Assembly (NCBI GenBank): GCA_010015805.1
Contig: ML978135.1
Location: forward strand, 1-64,000
DNA length: 64,000 bases
DNA from: Rhizodiscina lignyota
Lineage: Eukaryota; Ascomycota; Dothideomycetes; Aulographales; Rhizodiscinaceae
Direction: 5' to 3'
The notes under the pieces are model-generated. The model saw only the letters and a list, made by a program, of their open reading frames with translations, was not told where the DNA came from and searched no databases. Positions within the stretch are counted from its first letter, which is position 1, and every line of letters starts with the position of its first letter. This document shows positions 30,020 to 41,707 of this stretch, one piece after another. Made by a program: the position numbers and the translations under genes.

Positions 30020-31966
30020 TTACAGCGCAGCACCAACTTCAAACAGCCCTTCCAGCAACGCCGCAACTCCCGCTCCCGCAGCGACCTTGCTCAAGTTCGA
30101 GCCCGTCTTGCTCCCCTTCTTGCTACTCCCGTGCGAATCTCTACGAGAGCGCGTCGACGATCGGGAGCCATCACGCGACCTCGAAACGGTAGGGCCGTCT
30201 CGATCCGAGTCCGACGTATTTGACGTGTTCGATGGGCTGGATCGTGACGAGCGCGGTCGGTATTCATCGCGTCGCTGAGAAGTTGAACGTGCCGTCGAGC
30301 GGTGGTAGTCTCGTGGGGTCTGGAGACGGGATGCTGACGCCAAACCTGGAATTGGTAACGGGCTTGAAACTGAGCGATCGAGGGCGGGATGTGACAGTTG
30401 CGGACGAGGTTTCTTGTAGCGCTGTTCCCAGAGTCGATTTGAGCGGCCAACAAGGGCTTCGACCTCAGGCTGGAACAAAAGGTTAGTCATATGGCGCTTG
30501 TGGAAAAAATTGTCTGATGGGAAGCTTACGAAAGTCAAGGCGCGGCGGATACAGTACAGTGTCTCCATCTTTGTTTGTCCGCCATCATTCCTCGGTACTT
30601 TGACTCTGTCGAACGAGTATCCCATGTCTTCTATGGCCGTCTCGCTAGCATATGTGGCAAGTATATCGGTTCCAGAATTCTTCTCCACATGCACTTGCGA
30701 TGGATCCAGTTGCGTATTCGAGTTTATGACCCTCTCATTCTCATGATCCCAGTACTTGTTGCCTACACGAAGTCTCCAGTGAATTGACTTTCTACCGTCT
30801 TGTACCTGCTCTGGATTTGGCTGCCTGACTGGTCTCGGAGTAGATGAAGCAGAGAAACTCGTGCGGGGGGACGATCCAGTCGACGAGGGGGGCTTGACAG
30901 GCGGGGCTGGAAAGTAAGACGCCGTACGGCCATTCCAAGAGCTAGGTGAAGTCGGCGACATGGGAGCTCTCGGTCGTCTCATTCTCTCTGGAATCCCGAT
31001 CGGTGATGTTGGCGTGCTTCTTGTCACTTCGTCTTCTTCTTCGTCAATGTGCGTGAGGATTGGGCCAGGGGGGCTCTTTAGACCATTGGAATATGTAGTG
31101 CCAGGCGGAGTTTCGTCGTCACTACTGTCGTCCGAATCGACTCTTGGCTGCTGTGATCTCCTGATTTCTAGGAGGCGAGTCCATCGTTCTAGCAGATAGT
31201 CTATGTAAGGAGATGAAGCGCGCCTGACCATGGCAAGCCTTTCCGTCTCGTTGGCAGCTCTCGTACCAACTAGAGTCGAGTCCTGGTATTTCGAGAGCTT
31301 GCTGGGATTTGGAGCGTGCTCCTCGAATAGCGTGAGGGCCTGAGCGCTCTGGTCCAGTGGAATAAGCTGCAGTCCAGAATCCGCATGTCGTCGGTGGTAG
31401 ATATCGAAGAGCTGTGCTGCGCGCAGAAACGATAGCTGCTGCTCGACCACCAAGCATTCCAATTGCATCTTTTCCAAAGATACGGCCTCTGAGCACATTG
31501 GATGTGAACCCTGTTGTTGTTGCAGCCCGGCCCATTCTATCACCTTCACGCTCTGAATCGCTTGCGACAGGACGTCCAGAGTCAACTTCAGCGATTCCAG
31601 ATGTCCGAGTAGATATTGCACCTTGGCCCGCGACACCTCGCTCCACTCCCATTTCTGTCCATATGTCAGAGACTTTCCATCTCTCACCATCTCCAGTGGT
31701 ACGACCGCCTCAATCTCCGTGAACACTGCCTGACATTGCTGCACGATATCCGCAATCGCATCCCCGGCCTCGGGGGTTGTCACCCGCGCATCCGCCCTCA
31801 AGCTCGCGCTGACTTGCCACAGTGCTCTCGTGAGGTCCTTAACGCATCTCGCGAGCTGTGAGGCGTCGGTTGTCGCAGCTGGTACACTGGCCGCGAAGTC
31901 GTAGAGCGCGAGGGAGAGCTTCGAACCGCGCGAGGCGATTTGTAGGATGGACGCGATTTCCGGCAT
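30020..31966 (-). CDS. Fungal N-terminal-domain / DUF8035-like regulatory protein
   Basis: Minus-strand gene with exons 31966-30530 and 30469-30020, 628 residues. A 60-bp stretch at 30470-30529 has donor GTAAGC, branch TGACTAAC and acceptor CAG and is in frame without a stop, so it could also be retained (648 residues). I prefer splicing because RALTF then joins PEVEALVGRSNRLWE naturally. Residues 1-200 are helical (SILQIASRGSKLSLALYDFA), like the fungal N-terminal domain (PF17111) of helical regulators. The middle is Ser/Pro-rich. Residues about 390-480 contain RKSIHWRLRVGNKYWD and IEDMGYSFDRVKVPR, matching DUF8035-like proteins. The tail is RS-rich (RSRDGSRSSTRSRRDS), ending in a Gly/Ala-rich hydrophobic segment. 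Function unknown; signalling or scaffold role is an inference. Confidence 0.7.
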   Translation of the reverse strand: MPEIASILQIASRGSKLSLALYDFAASVPAATTDASQLARCVKDLTRALWQVSASLRADARVTTPEAGDAIADIVQQCQAVFTEIEAVVPLEMVRDGKSLTYGQKWEWSEVSRAKVQYLLGHLESLKLTLDVLSQAIQSVKVIEWAGLQQQQGSHPMCSEAVSLEKMQLECLVVEQQLSFLRAAQLFDIYHRRHADSGLQLIPLDQSAQALTLFEEHAPNPSKLSKYQDSTLVGTRAANETERLAMVRRASSPYIDYLLERWTRLLEIRRSQQPRVDSDDSSDDETPPGTTYSNGLKSPPGPILTHIDEEEDEVTRSTPTSPIGIPERMRRPRAPMSPTSPSSWNGRTASYFPAPPVKPPSSTGSSPRTSFSASSTPRPVRQPNPEQVQDGRKSIHWRLRVGNKYWDHENERVINSNTQLDPSQVHVEKNSGTDILATYASETAIEDMGYSFDRVKVPRNDGGQTKMETLYCIRRALTFVSFPSDNFFHKRHMTNLLFQPEVEALVGRSNRLWEQRYKKPRPQLSHPALDRSVSSPLPIPGLASASRLQTPRDYHRSTARSTSQRRDEYRPRSSRSSPSNTSNTSDSDRDGPTVSRSRDGSRSSTRSRRDSHGSSKKGSKTGSNLSKVAAGAGVAALLEGLFEVGAAL

Positions 31967-33245
31967 CTATGTTATTCGCCCAGCGAGTGTGGTGCCTGCG
32001 GCAGCGGGGCGTAGAATGGGCGTTTGGGAGGCAGAAGAATTCGGATTTATGCTACAGGGCGTTGAGTCGCATGGTTGGGCGCACGAGAAAAATGTCTTTC
32101 CTGTTGGGGAAAGCAGTAAAACTGGGGAAGTATTGGGAGGCGAATAAAGGAGGGATATATTGCTGACGGTGGAGACCTAGACCCTAGGAAAAAGAAGAGA
32201 GCGCGAAAGCAATGAAAGGTTGAAGAGTAGAGCCAAGTCTCCTCCCTCTTGTTACGATATCTTTCGGTGCCCGCCATTCCGCGAAGGCACCACCAAGCGT
32301 CATAGTTGGCCAGCAACACCCTCCTTCTTGCGATCGGGAACGGATGCTCCCACTAGTCGACTCCAGGACGCCGGTGAAGTACGAGCAATCATTGGCAGTG
32401 CCTAGGTCCTTACTGCGAATGCGAATCAGGTGAGGGGGAGCTGACGACTTGCATATGCATGAAGCCGGATGGGATGACGGAGCTGGTGTGGGAACGCCTA
32501 TCCTGAGCTAACGTGCATTTTGCATCGCCCCGGAGCTAGACGAGGCTAGTCGTTTCGGTCAGCCCTTGGTAGATGCTTGGAGGTACTTTATTTCTACCAC
32601 GAGAGCCCTTCAGTTCTTGTCACAAATCTGACGACGTTTCTCTTACATCTCCGGCTGGTGGCAAAGGACAGACCGACTGGAGTCGGCGGCCCTTCTGCCA
32701 ATGCTATTACGAAGGTCGCACAGTTGCCTAAACACCGCCGGAGAGAATTATAACAGCTCAGAGTCAGAAGTCTAGTAGCCGGCCGAAAGTGAACTCGTTC
32801 AGCCTACCGGTGGATTGTTAAGCTTCCGAACTGATTCGTAGCTGCATACGATTGACGGGATGGCGCAAGGCATACATGATACTACGTGGATCGCAGAGTG
32901 AGGCTGCATGAATGAGATTGCCGTGGGGTGAACGAGTCTCTCATTACCTATCTATTTGAACAACTCGCGAGTCACACCGAAAGCGTAGCTCCTGACCGGA
33001 TATTTAACTTCCAATCAGAAGAGGGGCATGATGCGAACAAAACCTTGGCTTCGCTGATTCATAAATAGGTGTCACTGTACAACTACTGCCAGCGCGCAAG
33101 GCTCGACTCAGTCGACCGTGCGGTCTCGTTTATCGGCCTCCGTTTACACCCTATCGTGCATCTGCTAGATGCGGAAGCATATCATAATGGAGAAGATTGC
33201 CACGAGGAGTCTCTAAGAGCCTCATCCTCTCAGACTCGTCGTCGT
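31967..33245. other. Gene-free 1.3-kb region
   Basis: Promoter and leader of the DUF8035-type gene plus the 3' end of the P450. No coding sequence that I can support; frames here are short and overlapping. Confidence 0.45.
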
Positions 33246-34769
33246 TTATCCCCTCAAGTCAACCAAGTTGACCATGATAACCGACTTCTCCCAAACCATG
33301 AAAGCCTTCTTGTACTTCATCTCCCCAGATGGGTCCCACAAAGGCGCCCCGTCAACGGATACAATATCAAAGTTCCAAAACAGCCGTGCGATCATCACAC
33401 GCATCTCCATGTAAGCCAAATTTCTGCCGATACAATTTCGCGGCCCAACTGAAAACGGCTGCAATGCTTTCTTCACGTCGGTGTTGTACGCTGCCTCAAT
33501 CCATCGTTCTGGCACAAACTCATCTGGGTTTCGGAAGTTTGCTGGATCGTGGCAAGAAGACCACTGTCCGACAGATACAGTAGTACCACCCGGTACCCAA
33601 AGACCGTCAATGAAATCTCCACCAGGGGGGACGGTGCGTGGAGGCCCGGCAGGGACAGCCGGATGGACACGTAGGATTTCCTCAATACAGGCGTTCAGGT
33701 AAGGAAGGTTAATCACCGCCTTGAAGGTGATGCCATCCTCGGTTTCAAACGCTGAGCGAATTTCCGTCGTCAGTTTATCGTAGCACAATGGGTTCCAGAT
33801 CAAGCGGGCGATGAGGCCGGAGAGCGCAGATGCTGTAGTCTCACTACCCGCCACGATGAAGAGGCCGGAATTCGCTATGATTTCATCTTGTTTCAGGTCG
33901 AACTTTTCCTGCTGTCGGAGGATATACCAGATAAAGTCACGGTGGTCGACCTCTTGGGCCTGGAGTCGGTTCAGGACCTTCTCGCGGGTATGTTGGACAT
34001 GATACGCCCCAGCCTTCCCCATGTTTGGGATACAGTTCTGCAAAAAGCGCTGTAACCAAGTTCCGGTGCCAGCGATCCGTCTCGTAGCTTGTATCAAGGC
34101 GCCGTCCTTGACAGTTTGGAAGAGCATATTGACCCATTCCTGATATTCTCCTCTGTCCAGGCATCCAAAGCTCTCACCAAAGGCCAAGTCACCCATGGTG
34201 TCAAACGTGAAGTAGTTAAACCAATCGCAAATGTTGAATGTTCTCTTCTGCCGGGCCAGCTGTCTGAAGTGGAACACTACCTTGCTCATGTAGTCTTGGA
34301 CGATCGGCTCTTGTTCCATGAGAGCTTGCTGCGAGAACGAATGACTCAGAGCACGTCTCTGTCTCCCATGGTCGGCATCATCAGGGACGTATTGTAGTGT
34401 CGTTGTGTTCCCAACCTTGACCGGTCCGGTATGCAGCGGCGATTTCTTCATATTCTGATGCCCTGCACGAAAGCCGTAAATGTCTGAAGTGGACTGCGCC
34501 GAACTAAATGTGAGTTCATTCGGGGCTAGACGGAAGACGGGCCCATATTTCTCATGGTTCAGCTTATTCTCAAAGGGAAATCGGCCTCGAAGAAGGGATA
34601 ACGCCGCTGGGAGAGCGGAGACTGAATTCCAAAATGGACCAGGGTACTTTGCAAGTGGGTGGAAGTAACGGCGATATACAACAATGCCAATGAGATAGGA
34701 TACGAGAATGAATGTAAGCAGAATTGATATACGGAATATGAGCACTGGTTCATTCAAAATAAGAGCCAT
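33246..34769 (-). CDS. Cytochrome P450 monooxygenase
   Basis: A 507-residue intron-free protein, the normal length for a fungal microsomal P450. Residues 11-31 are the N-terminal membrane anchor (FRISILLTFILVSYLIGIVVY). A proline-rich hinge follows (HPLAKYPGPFW). Seen: I-helix oxygen-activation motif AGSETTAS (about 312), ExxR in EEILRVHP (about 367), the PERW motif (FVPERW, about 420) and the heme loop FSVGPRNCIG with the cysteine ligand C446. All key residues are present. It resembles trichothecene- or isotrichodermin-type fungal P450s, but the family number cannot be called by eye. No cluster enzymes are nearby, so a stand-alone detoxifying or modifying oxidation is most likely. It has no introns while most neighbours do. 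Confidence 0.92.
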   Translation of the reverse strand: MALILNEPVLIFRISILLTFILVSYLIGIVVYRRYFHPLAKYPGPFWNSVSALPAALSLLRGRFPFENKLNHEKYGPVFRLAPNELTFSSAQSTSDIYGFRAGHQNMKKSPLHTGPVKVGNTTTLQYVPDDADHGRQRRALSHSFSQQALMEQEPIVQDYMSKVVFHFRQLARQKRTFNICDWFNYFTFDTMGDLAFGESFGCLDRGEYQEWVNMLFQTVKDGALIQATRRIAGTGTWLQRFLQNCIPNMGKAGAYHVQHTREKVLNRLQAQEVDHRDFIWYILRQQEKFDLKQDEIIANSGLFIVAGSETTASALSGLIARLIWNPLCYDKLTTEIRSAFETEDGITFKAVINLPYLNACIEEILRVHPAVPAGPPRTVPPGGDFIDGLWVPGGTTVSVGQWSSCHDPANFRNPDEFVPERWIEAAYNTDVKKALQPFSVGPRNCIGRNLAYMEMRVMIARLFWNFDIVSVDGAPLWDPSGEMKYKKAFMVWEKSVIMVNLVDLRG

Positions 34770-35783
34770 GGCGATAGGACTTGGAAACCACGGGAAGGGC
34801 TCGACAGCACAACAATGAAAGGCACATGCAAACCTTAAGAGGAGGGCAGCGCAATTAAACCAACCTACATATTGCGGGGGATTCGTAACACCCTGGGGAA
34901 GATATAAATCCGGGGTAGCGTATCCGTAATGGTTGTAACTCTATTTGGTGGTGATGGTGCGGAAGAGTGGAAAACCTCATCCGCATTCGTGCTTGACCTC
35001 CGCTGGGGAACAGGTAAAGTTCGAGCTGGATCATCGCAGCACGGAATTCGACACGCAGCCGAGCTTTGAAGATCGACGTTGTCAAATGTGTGTTGAGATG
35101 TTCATAGGAAGAGTTCGTCATGTTTGAGGAGCCTTTTCGGCTCCTCGAGCCGTGCCGCAGCCAAGGTTTGAACAGAGCAGAAGCCAGCTTAATTCCACTG
35201 CTAGCGCCGAACAACTTTGCATGTTATGGAAGGCAAGCGTAATGTACTCGCTGCCATCGCAATGCCTTCATCATCGTTCCGACATGGAAAGGACGAATGT
35301 CAATGGCGCAACGTATCAACTCGAAGCAGTATGTCCTCTCCACTGTAGTCCGCCAAGCGCTAAACAATCGACGCAGCAGTTCTGAAAGGGGGAGGTATTG
35401 CACTGATCTTGCGCGAAAGGTATATTGCAACCTGGCTAGTGACCTCACGACCACAGAAAAGTGTCGTGGGCGATTAATCTGTTCGAGCCGCGCTGATGTG
35501 TTCTTTGAGGGGGCAAACGAGAAGGAAAGATATGGAGAAGTTGAACCTGGTCCTGATTTTGTGACACCGCGCTATGCAAATACCTATTGTACATGAAGTG
35601 AGCAGAGATAATACAGGATTGGTCGGTCGAGATCGGGTTCAATGGCGAAACCGGCGAATCGAATGCGTGTGATCAAATTCGCATGGAATCGCACTGAGAG
35701 CGGCGCAACGATTTGTCGGGTGCCAAACAGAGGTAGCTCTTTCAGCAGTAGCGACACCGGGATGGGAGGGTCGTCTTCCGCCT
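34770..35783. other. Intergenic region between two minus-strand genes, with a small hairpin
   Basis: 1.0 kb upstream of the P450. A perfect 8-bp inverted repeat (GAGGAGCC, loop TTTTC, GGCTCCTC) lies at 35126-35146, which would form a stem-loop. No gene that I can support. Confidence 0.45.
35126..35146 (+). repeat. 8-bp inverted repeat, hairpin with TTTTC loop
   Basis: Arms GAGGAGCC at 35126-35133 and GGCTCCTC at 35139-35146 around a 5-nt loop. The match is perfect. It may be only a chance palindrome; no role is assigned. Confidence 0.6.
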
Positions 35784-38700
35784 CTATGCCGTCGCCTGTT
35801 GCAGAAGTCCGCTTCCTTCCGCGTCTTCGCCCTGTTGCCGCTGAGCCATGCCCAAGTCTTTTACGTCCCAACCATCACTGCCCTTCACCCAGTCTTTCTG
35901 AGCTCCGAGCACTGCCAAACTGGCCTTTGACGCACCATCTACGAGATACTCTTGAGCCACTTTGCTCACATCCTCAGCAGTCACATCAAGCAACTGCTCC
36001 CTCCTCTTCTGCGCCATGGCATCGTCTACGCCATACAAAAACTTCGTCATTCCTTCAGCGCTTACGCTCTCCGGAGCATCAACGCTCTGGAACACGCTGA
36101 GCTTCGCCTCGCCCATCTCTTCCTCTGTCCACTTCCGGTCTCTCGCCCATTCGCCTGCCTGCTGCATGACGCTGATCGTGTTCTGTGGATTCGGGTCGCG
36201 GTACGAGTAGTAGCTAAAAACGCCACCAAGTCCTTGAGCATGAGCGCCGCCCCCATATGCGCCTCCTTTCTCGCGGATCTCGCGGTGGAGATGTTTGTGC
36301 GTGAGGAGTTGCGAGAGTATCTGCAAATGTGCGCCTGACGGATGAGCATAAGGCACAGTCGGTAATGCAAGACCAGCATAGTAGACTTGATACGGCAGAT
36401 TGAAGAACGTCTTTGATCCCGTTATTGGAGGACTGCTACCTTGGCCGAAGGCTCCTTCAGCTGTACTAGAAGGTAGTCTGGTCAGAAAACGGTCGAGGGC
36501 TTTCTCATTGCTCGAAATACTCTCTGTGCCGCAGTTCAGGGCAACTCGAAGATTCTGACGATCTCCAATGACTAGTGCTTGGATGGCCTTCAGCTTAGCG
36601 ACGACATCTTGGAGAGACTCCGATGCTGGTCTGGAAGCGAGCGCCGCTGTCAGTTTGACCTGTGTCAGGCCAGACGTCTGTTCGCGGAGTAGGGCAGTTG
36701 GCGTTAAAGAAGCCTCAGCGTATTTACGTGCATATGTATGACCTCTCGAAGCAATCGCGTCAAGAGCGCCATTTGCGGACATTTGCAATAGCTCTCGAAG
36801 CTTTGCTTCTGCTTCTGGTCCATCGAAATTGGTCTCCATGATCAGAGTTTGCAAGAGTTCGTACATTGCAGGAATATTGTTGTCGAAGGCGTGTCCGGAA
36901 AGGATGAATCCCTCCTCATGCTCTCCAAGGTTATGTGGTGATGTTGCAAGGTGATATCCCACAGAGACACCTCCTGTCCGCAGCCTGATCAATTCCTCCA
37001 ATTGCTCCATTGTCTTGTCTCTCGTTCCGAGGCGCATAATGGATTCGCTGAAGAGCGGAATCACTTCGCGCAATTCATTGGGAATTTTCTTGAGCGAACG
37101 AATGGCTCGGAAATATGTCAATCCGTTTGTTGGCGCTTCGCGCCATTGCACACTGACATTATTGACAGACGAGTGTCGTAATTCCTTGGTCTCTTTCTGT
37201 CGAGGTATATCTTTCACATTGAGCGTAGGGAGACAACTGAGGTCTTGGTTTGCTGCGGCTTCCTGCTCTTTGAGCAAGTCCAATTCTCTTTCAGCGAGAT
37301 ACTTGTGCGCTTCTTCCTCGTTAGGAAGCTTTTTCGTTACTTCTTCGATCTTGGCTGAAAGTCGATTGGCCTCTTCCGTTGCCAGATCCTGCGCATAAGC
37401 CTCGGCTGGTTCCATTGTAAAAGTCAGAGTGTTGTCATTCATGAAATACTTGTCAATCAAGCTCTCCAGGAAACCCCCTTTGGCGTACTTTGTCTTGAAT
37501 GCAGATACGGTGTCCTGCCAAGCCAAAGAATTGAACGGATCCAGGCCATTAAACCAGTCAGGTTTGACTCTCTGCATAATGCCCATCCCAAAATGTGCAG
37601 TCTTGTGCTTGAGCCCAAGTTCCAACTGATGCAACAGCCCATCGACTTTGATTTTGTCGAAACCTTTGTCCCTCGCTTCCTGGAAGATTGCTGCTACAGC
37701 CTCCTTTATTCTCGACACATTCTCTTCTTTGACGCCTGTCAGGCCGACAGAGAAGACAGGAATCCGTGTAGATGGGTCAAAGCCAGTGTTTGGCGTGAAG
37801 TCGGAACCTAACCCAGCTTCAACCAGGCCACGATAGAACGGAGAGCCGTACCCATCCAACAACAGTGCAGACAGGAGGCTCAATGAGAACCGTTCGAGGA
37901 CATCTCCACCGTCTGCTAAAAGCCAACTTGTTGACGTCTTGAACTGCGAGTCTGGAGGTACGAGTGGATCCAGCGGACCCTTGATTGTTATATTCTGTGG
38001 ACCATTTAGAGTTATCGGGAGTTTGATATCGCTGTCAACTGGAATGCTCTGAAACGTTTTCAGTCTACTGTCGAGCTCAGCCAGATGATCCGCCAGAGGC
38101 ATGTCACCGTAAGTGAATATCTTCGCGTTGCTCGGGTGGTAGTGGTGATGGTGGAAGTCCGTCAACTGCTTGTGCGTAAGATCCGTGATCTTTTGTGGGT
38201 CTCCTCCAGAGTTATTCAAGGATGGATATAGGTGCTCGTGGAATCGGATATAGTACAAGTAGCTTGCATCTGACATTTGGCCTTTCATTTCGTTGTATAC
38301 CACTCCTTTAAAGACTAGATTGTCATGCTGTCCATCTGTTGGATTCTCCGGTCCTATTCGCCAGCCTTCTTGGTTGAAGTCATTTGCGTTGAGAAGTGGA
38401 TGCAGTGTTGCATCGAGGTACACCGACATGAGGTTCTTGAAGTCTTGCGGATTTGTGGTAGCGAACGGATAGGTGGTATGGTCAGCGGAGGTAAATGCGT
38501 TCATAAAATTTGACAAGGACCGAGGAAGCATCTTGAAGAATGGATCTCGAACGGGATATCTATTCAGAGGTATATTAGCACCAAGCTCTTCATTTATTCG
38601 GGTCAAACGATGCTAGAACGATCATTGAAGTGCACTCACTTTTCACTACCACAAAGCGTGGTGTGCTCCAGTATGTGTGGCACTCCAGTAGCATCCGGAG

Positions 38701-38962
38701 GGTTTGTCTTGAATCCAATAGAAAAGACATTGTTGGAATCGTCTCTTGCGACATGCAGATACTGCGCCCCGGTTTTCTTATGCTGCAGCTCTAAAGCCGA
38801 CAATTCAAGCTCGGGAAAATGTTTCGACCTCCTCAGAGTGAACCCAGAGACTTCTTCGCCTGGCTTCGGATACTGCTTGAGGTCCGTAACAGTCGCATAG
38901 AACCTGCGACTCGCATGCCTTACGGCGCGTCCTCGAAGGGCGCCCAGCGACGAACGGAACAT
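35784..38962 (-). CDS. CYM1: Mitochondrial presequence protease Cym1 (M16C metalloprotease)
   Basis: Two exons on the minus strand, 38962-38640 and 38559-35784, giving 1032 residues, typical for the PreP/Cym1 family. The intron (38560-38639) splits just after the catalytic region and splicing joins GSEK to [11 protein letters not shown]. Residues 1-25 ([21 protein letters not shown]) form an Arg/Ser-rich mitochondrial targeting sequence. Seen: inverted zinc motif HILEH at H96-H100 with catalytic E99. Cym1 is a peptidasome of the matrix or intermembrane space that degrades cleaved targeting peptides. The long C-terminal half has the expected M16C repeat domains and no break. It is divergent from the taxilin gene. 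Confidence 0.95.
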
Positions 38963-39884
38963 GGTGGATTGCGGATGAGTCCGGCCTCCAAAACAGCGTA
39001 GTGCACTGAGGATACAGGCCACTTGAAGAACAATGATGCTGCTCTTCCAGGACATGCGGTTTTACCGAGACGTCCTCGCGGAGAAGCCGACACACTCAAG
39101 GGATGCTGGCAACCTACGCTCCATCGTCGAAGCGGACCACGGGCATGTCGTATTTACAGTGAAGTCGGAGGATGAAGGAATCGCGTTGCTCGTCCTCAGA
39201 TTATAGATTGTGGCGTCGTCGCGAAGAGCTTGACGCGCTACCGAAATTCATTACGGCGTATCCAAAACGGGGCTAGGGCTTGATACCCATGTGCACTGCA
39301 GGAAGCGTCGTGTGAGCACCCATTTCGATGTTGCGCAGAGAGGGCACGAGTAGGCTGGCTTGCAAGCAAGTGAAGTGATTCGATCTCTGCCAAATGCGCA
39401 GAGGAGCCATCCCGACCTCGAGACGTAGTTGTTTATAGCGTGCACCAAGCTCTGGCGCCTTCCGTTTAGATTACCCGAAAGTGGCTTCGTCCTTTTGTGA
39501 TCTCGCGACGATCCTTTTCCTCCACTCCCCTCCGTAGCTTGCTCAATCGACCCTGCACAACACACCCCACAAAGCGCGCGCCATACGTTCCTCGAGGCGC
39601 TTATTTGACAATCCAAGTCTTTCCAAGTCGAACAGCAACGCGCCACCCTTGTCACGGCGTGCGGGAAAGAGCATCCTGGCACTGTAACGACGACGTCAAA
39701 ACCTCGAGCGGGAGCCCCCATCGCGCTTTACGATCCACCTCAGGTGGCCGACACACTTTCGACGCCTTCATACGTTCGATGCAGTCTCTCACTTCTACGG
39801 AATATCATCAGAGCCCCGCGTATAAGGGCTCTTCAGCTGTCACGCAACCCTCAACATCGATACATTCATTGCTCCACGGAGCGC
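38963..39884. promoter_or_regulatory. Divergent promoter, CYM1 / taxilin
   Basis: About 920 bp between divergent starts, with no coding sequence that I can support. An upstream ATG at 39780 is out of frame with the taxilin start and would act as a short upstream frame. Confidence 0.4.
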
Positions 39885-41707
39885 ATGGCCACACTTGCAA
39901 ATAGAACGCAACCAACCTCATTGAACTCCGACCTTGCACCCCCGGCCAACATGGGTGATAGTCGCAGTTCATCGCTATCCCAAAGCGCGACTCCGGTCGA
40001 TGCTCCAGTCTCTACCCCCAATGCATCCTCCTCCACTGCGGCCAAGAAGGGCAAGGGCAAGAAGAATGCAGATCCCTTGGATGCTACAAAGGCGATACAG
40101 GCGCGCATTTCTCAGCTGGAACAGGACAAGGCAGGGGAAAAGGACCAAGAGGCGGAGATAGGTGAGTCTCGGGTTTATATTTGTGTGAAACAGCAGGAGA
40201 GACGATGTTTAATATCACAACTGCCCCTCAGCGTTCCTGGAGACATTGTCTATTCTCTATTATTATTATGTCGTTTTGGACTCCCGAATATCTATTCTTC
40301 CACCCGCTTCGGCTGTCAGTTAGAGCAATATGCTGACGTAGCATGAATAGACTTTGCAGCGAAGCAACATAACCGCGAACTGAAGAAGTCTCTCGACCGC
40401 CTGGCTGATCCACTACAGAAGCTGGACGCGGTTCAGAAGAAGTACTCCCAGCTGTTCCGTGAGATGAAGACCACAGAGCGGGAGATGCAGAAGGCAAAGA
40501 AACGCGGCGACCAACTGCAGAAAGAGAAAGAGGCGATTAAGAGCGAGCTCAATAAAGCCAATAGTGCTAAAGACAAGCTGGAGAAGCTGTCGAGGGATAC
40601 AAATAGTGAAAACAAGAGGCTTAGGGTGAGGTTCCATCAGACCAATCAAAGGTTGAATGGTCTTGCTAACTCCACGTCCTCGACCAGAGCGATATCACTA
40701 GGCTCGAAAGAGATGAGATGCGGATGAGAGACGAGCTTCATGATCGCCTCGAACGGATGGTCTTCGAGGTTGAAGATGCTGCCCAAGCCAATCAGCAACC
40801 GCCTCAGGAAAGTGCCGCGAACATGGAGGTGGAAGAACTGTGGGTGGCTCTGGCTCTGGACTTGATAGATGAGGGTGCTGATGATGTTTCAGTTTCCGGC
40901 AAAAGTTCAAATCATTCATCGAACAGTACGAGTTGCGCGAGCTTCAGTTCCATTCGCTTTTGCGCACAAAAGAGCTTGAGCTTCAGCTCTACCAGACGAG
41001 ACTGGAGGAGTATCGTAAGAGGGAGCAAATGGAGAGTTCAAAGTCCTCGCAGTTGACGAGGCAGGTGTCGACATTCTCACAAACGGAGACGGAGCTGCGG
41101 AGCCAACTCAACATCTACGTCGAAAAGTTCAAACAGGTACGTCTTGCGACCCCCCTGCTTGGAGATTCTCTTCTGAGAACTTGTATTTTAGCTAATAAGT
41201 GCAAAGGTGGAGGACACGCTGAACAACTCGAACGACCTGTTTCTAACTTTTCGCAAGGAGATGGAGGAGATGTCGAAAAAGACAAAGCGATTGGAGAAGG
41301 AGAACCTGAACCTGACCCGCAAGCAAGAAGCTGCGAACAAGAACATTCTGACGATGGCTGAAGATCGCACTAATACTCAGAAGGAGCTAGAGTTGCTGCG
41401 CAAGAAGAACGAGAACCTCGAGAAGCTGTGTCGAGGCATGCAGGCTCAGGGGCGTGGCCAAGTATCGGTACCGGATGCGGAAGACGAGGAAGGTACCGAA
41501 AGCGAGTATGAGTACGACGACGAGGAGGAAGAGAGCTTGGGAGAGGAATATGAGGATGATACCGAAGAAGAGGCTCTCGAGGTCAGGCCGAGACCGTTTG
41601 GCCCTGTTCCTCCTCCTCCTCCACCGCCCCAAGCTATTAACGGCAAGACACATCAGCCCGTCGCGGGAAGGCAGATGAACGGGAAAGTCAACGGTGTTAA
41701 AGGCTAG
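39885..41707 (+). CDS. Taxilin-like coiled-coil protein
   Basis: Five exons, 39885-40161, 40351-40625, 40688-40839, 40893-41136 and 41207-41707, giving 482 residues. All introns are GT-AG and phases agree; exon 3 uses donor GTGGGT. The start is MATLANRTQ; a second in-frame ATG at 39951 (MGDSRS) is an alternative. Residues 25-90 are Lys/Ala-rich and loosely ordered. Residues about 95-400 are a long heptad-rich coiled coil (ELKKSLDRLADPLQKLD, RMRDELHDRLERMVFEVED, FRQKFKSFIEQYELRELQFH). It matches the taxilin (myosin-like coiled-coil) family, PF09728. The C-terminus is acidic (EYEYDDEEEESLGEEYEDD) then proline-rich. Taxilins bind syntaxins and ribosome-nascent chains in animals; the fungal role is not established. 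Confidence 0.85.

Noticed and set aside
33246-34769. P450 as part of a secondary-metabolite cluster
   Set aside because: No PKS, NRPS, terpene synthase or cluster regulator nearby; neighbours are housekeeping or regulatory genes, and the DHA2 transporter is about 18 kb away.
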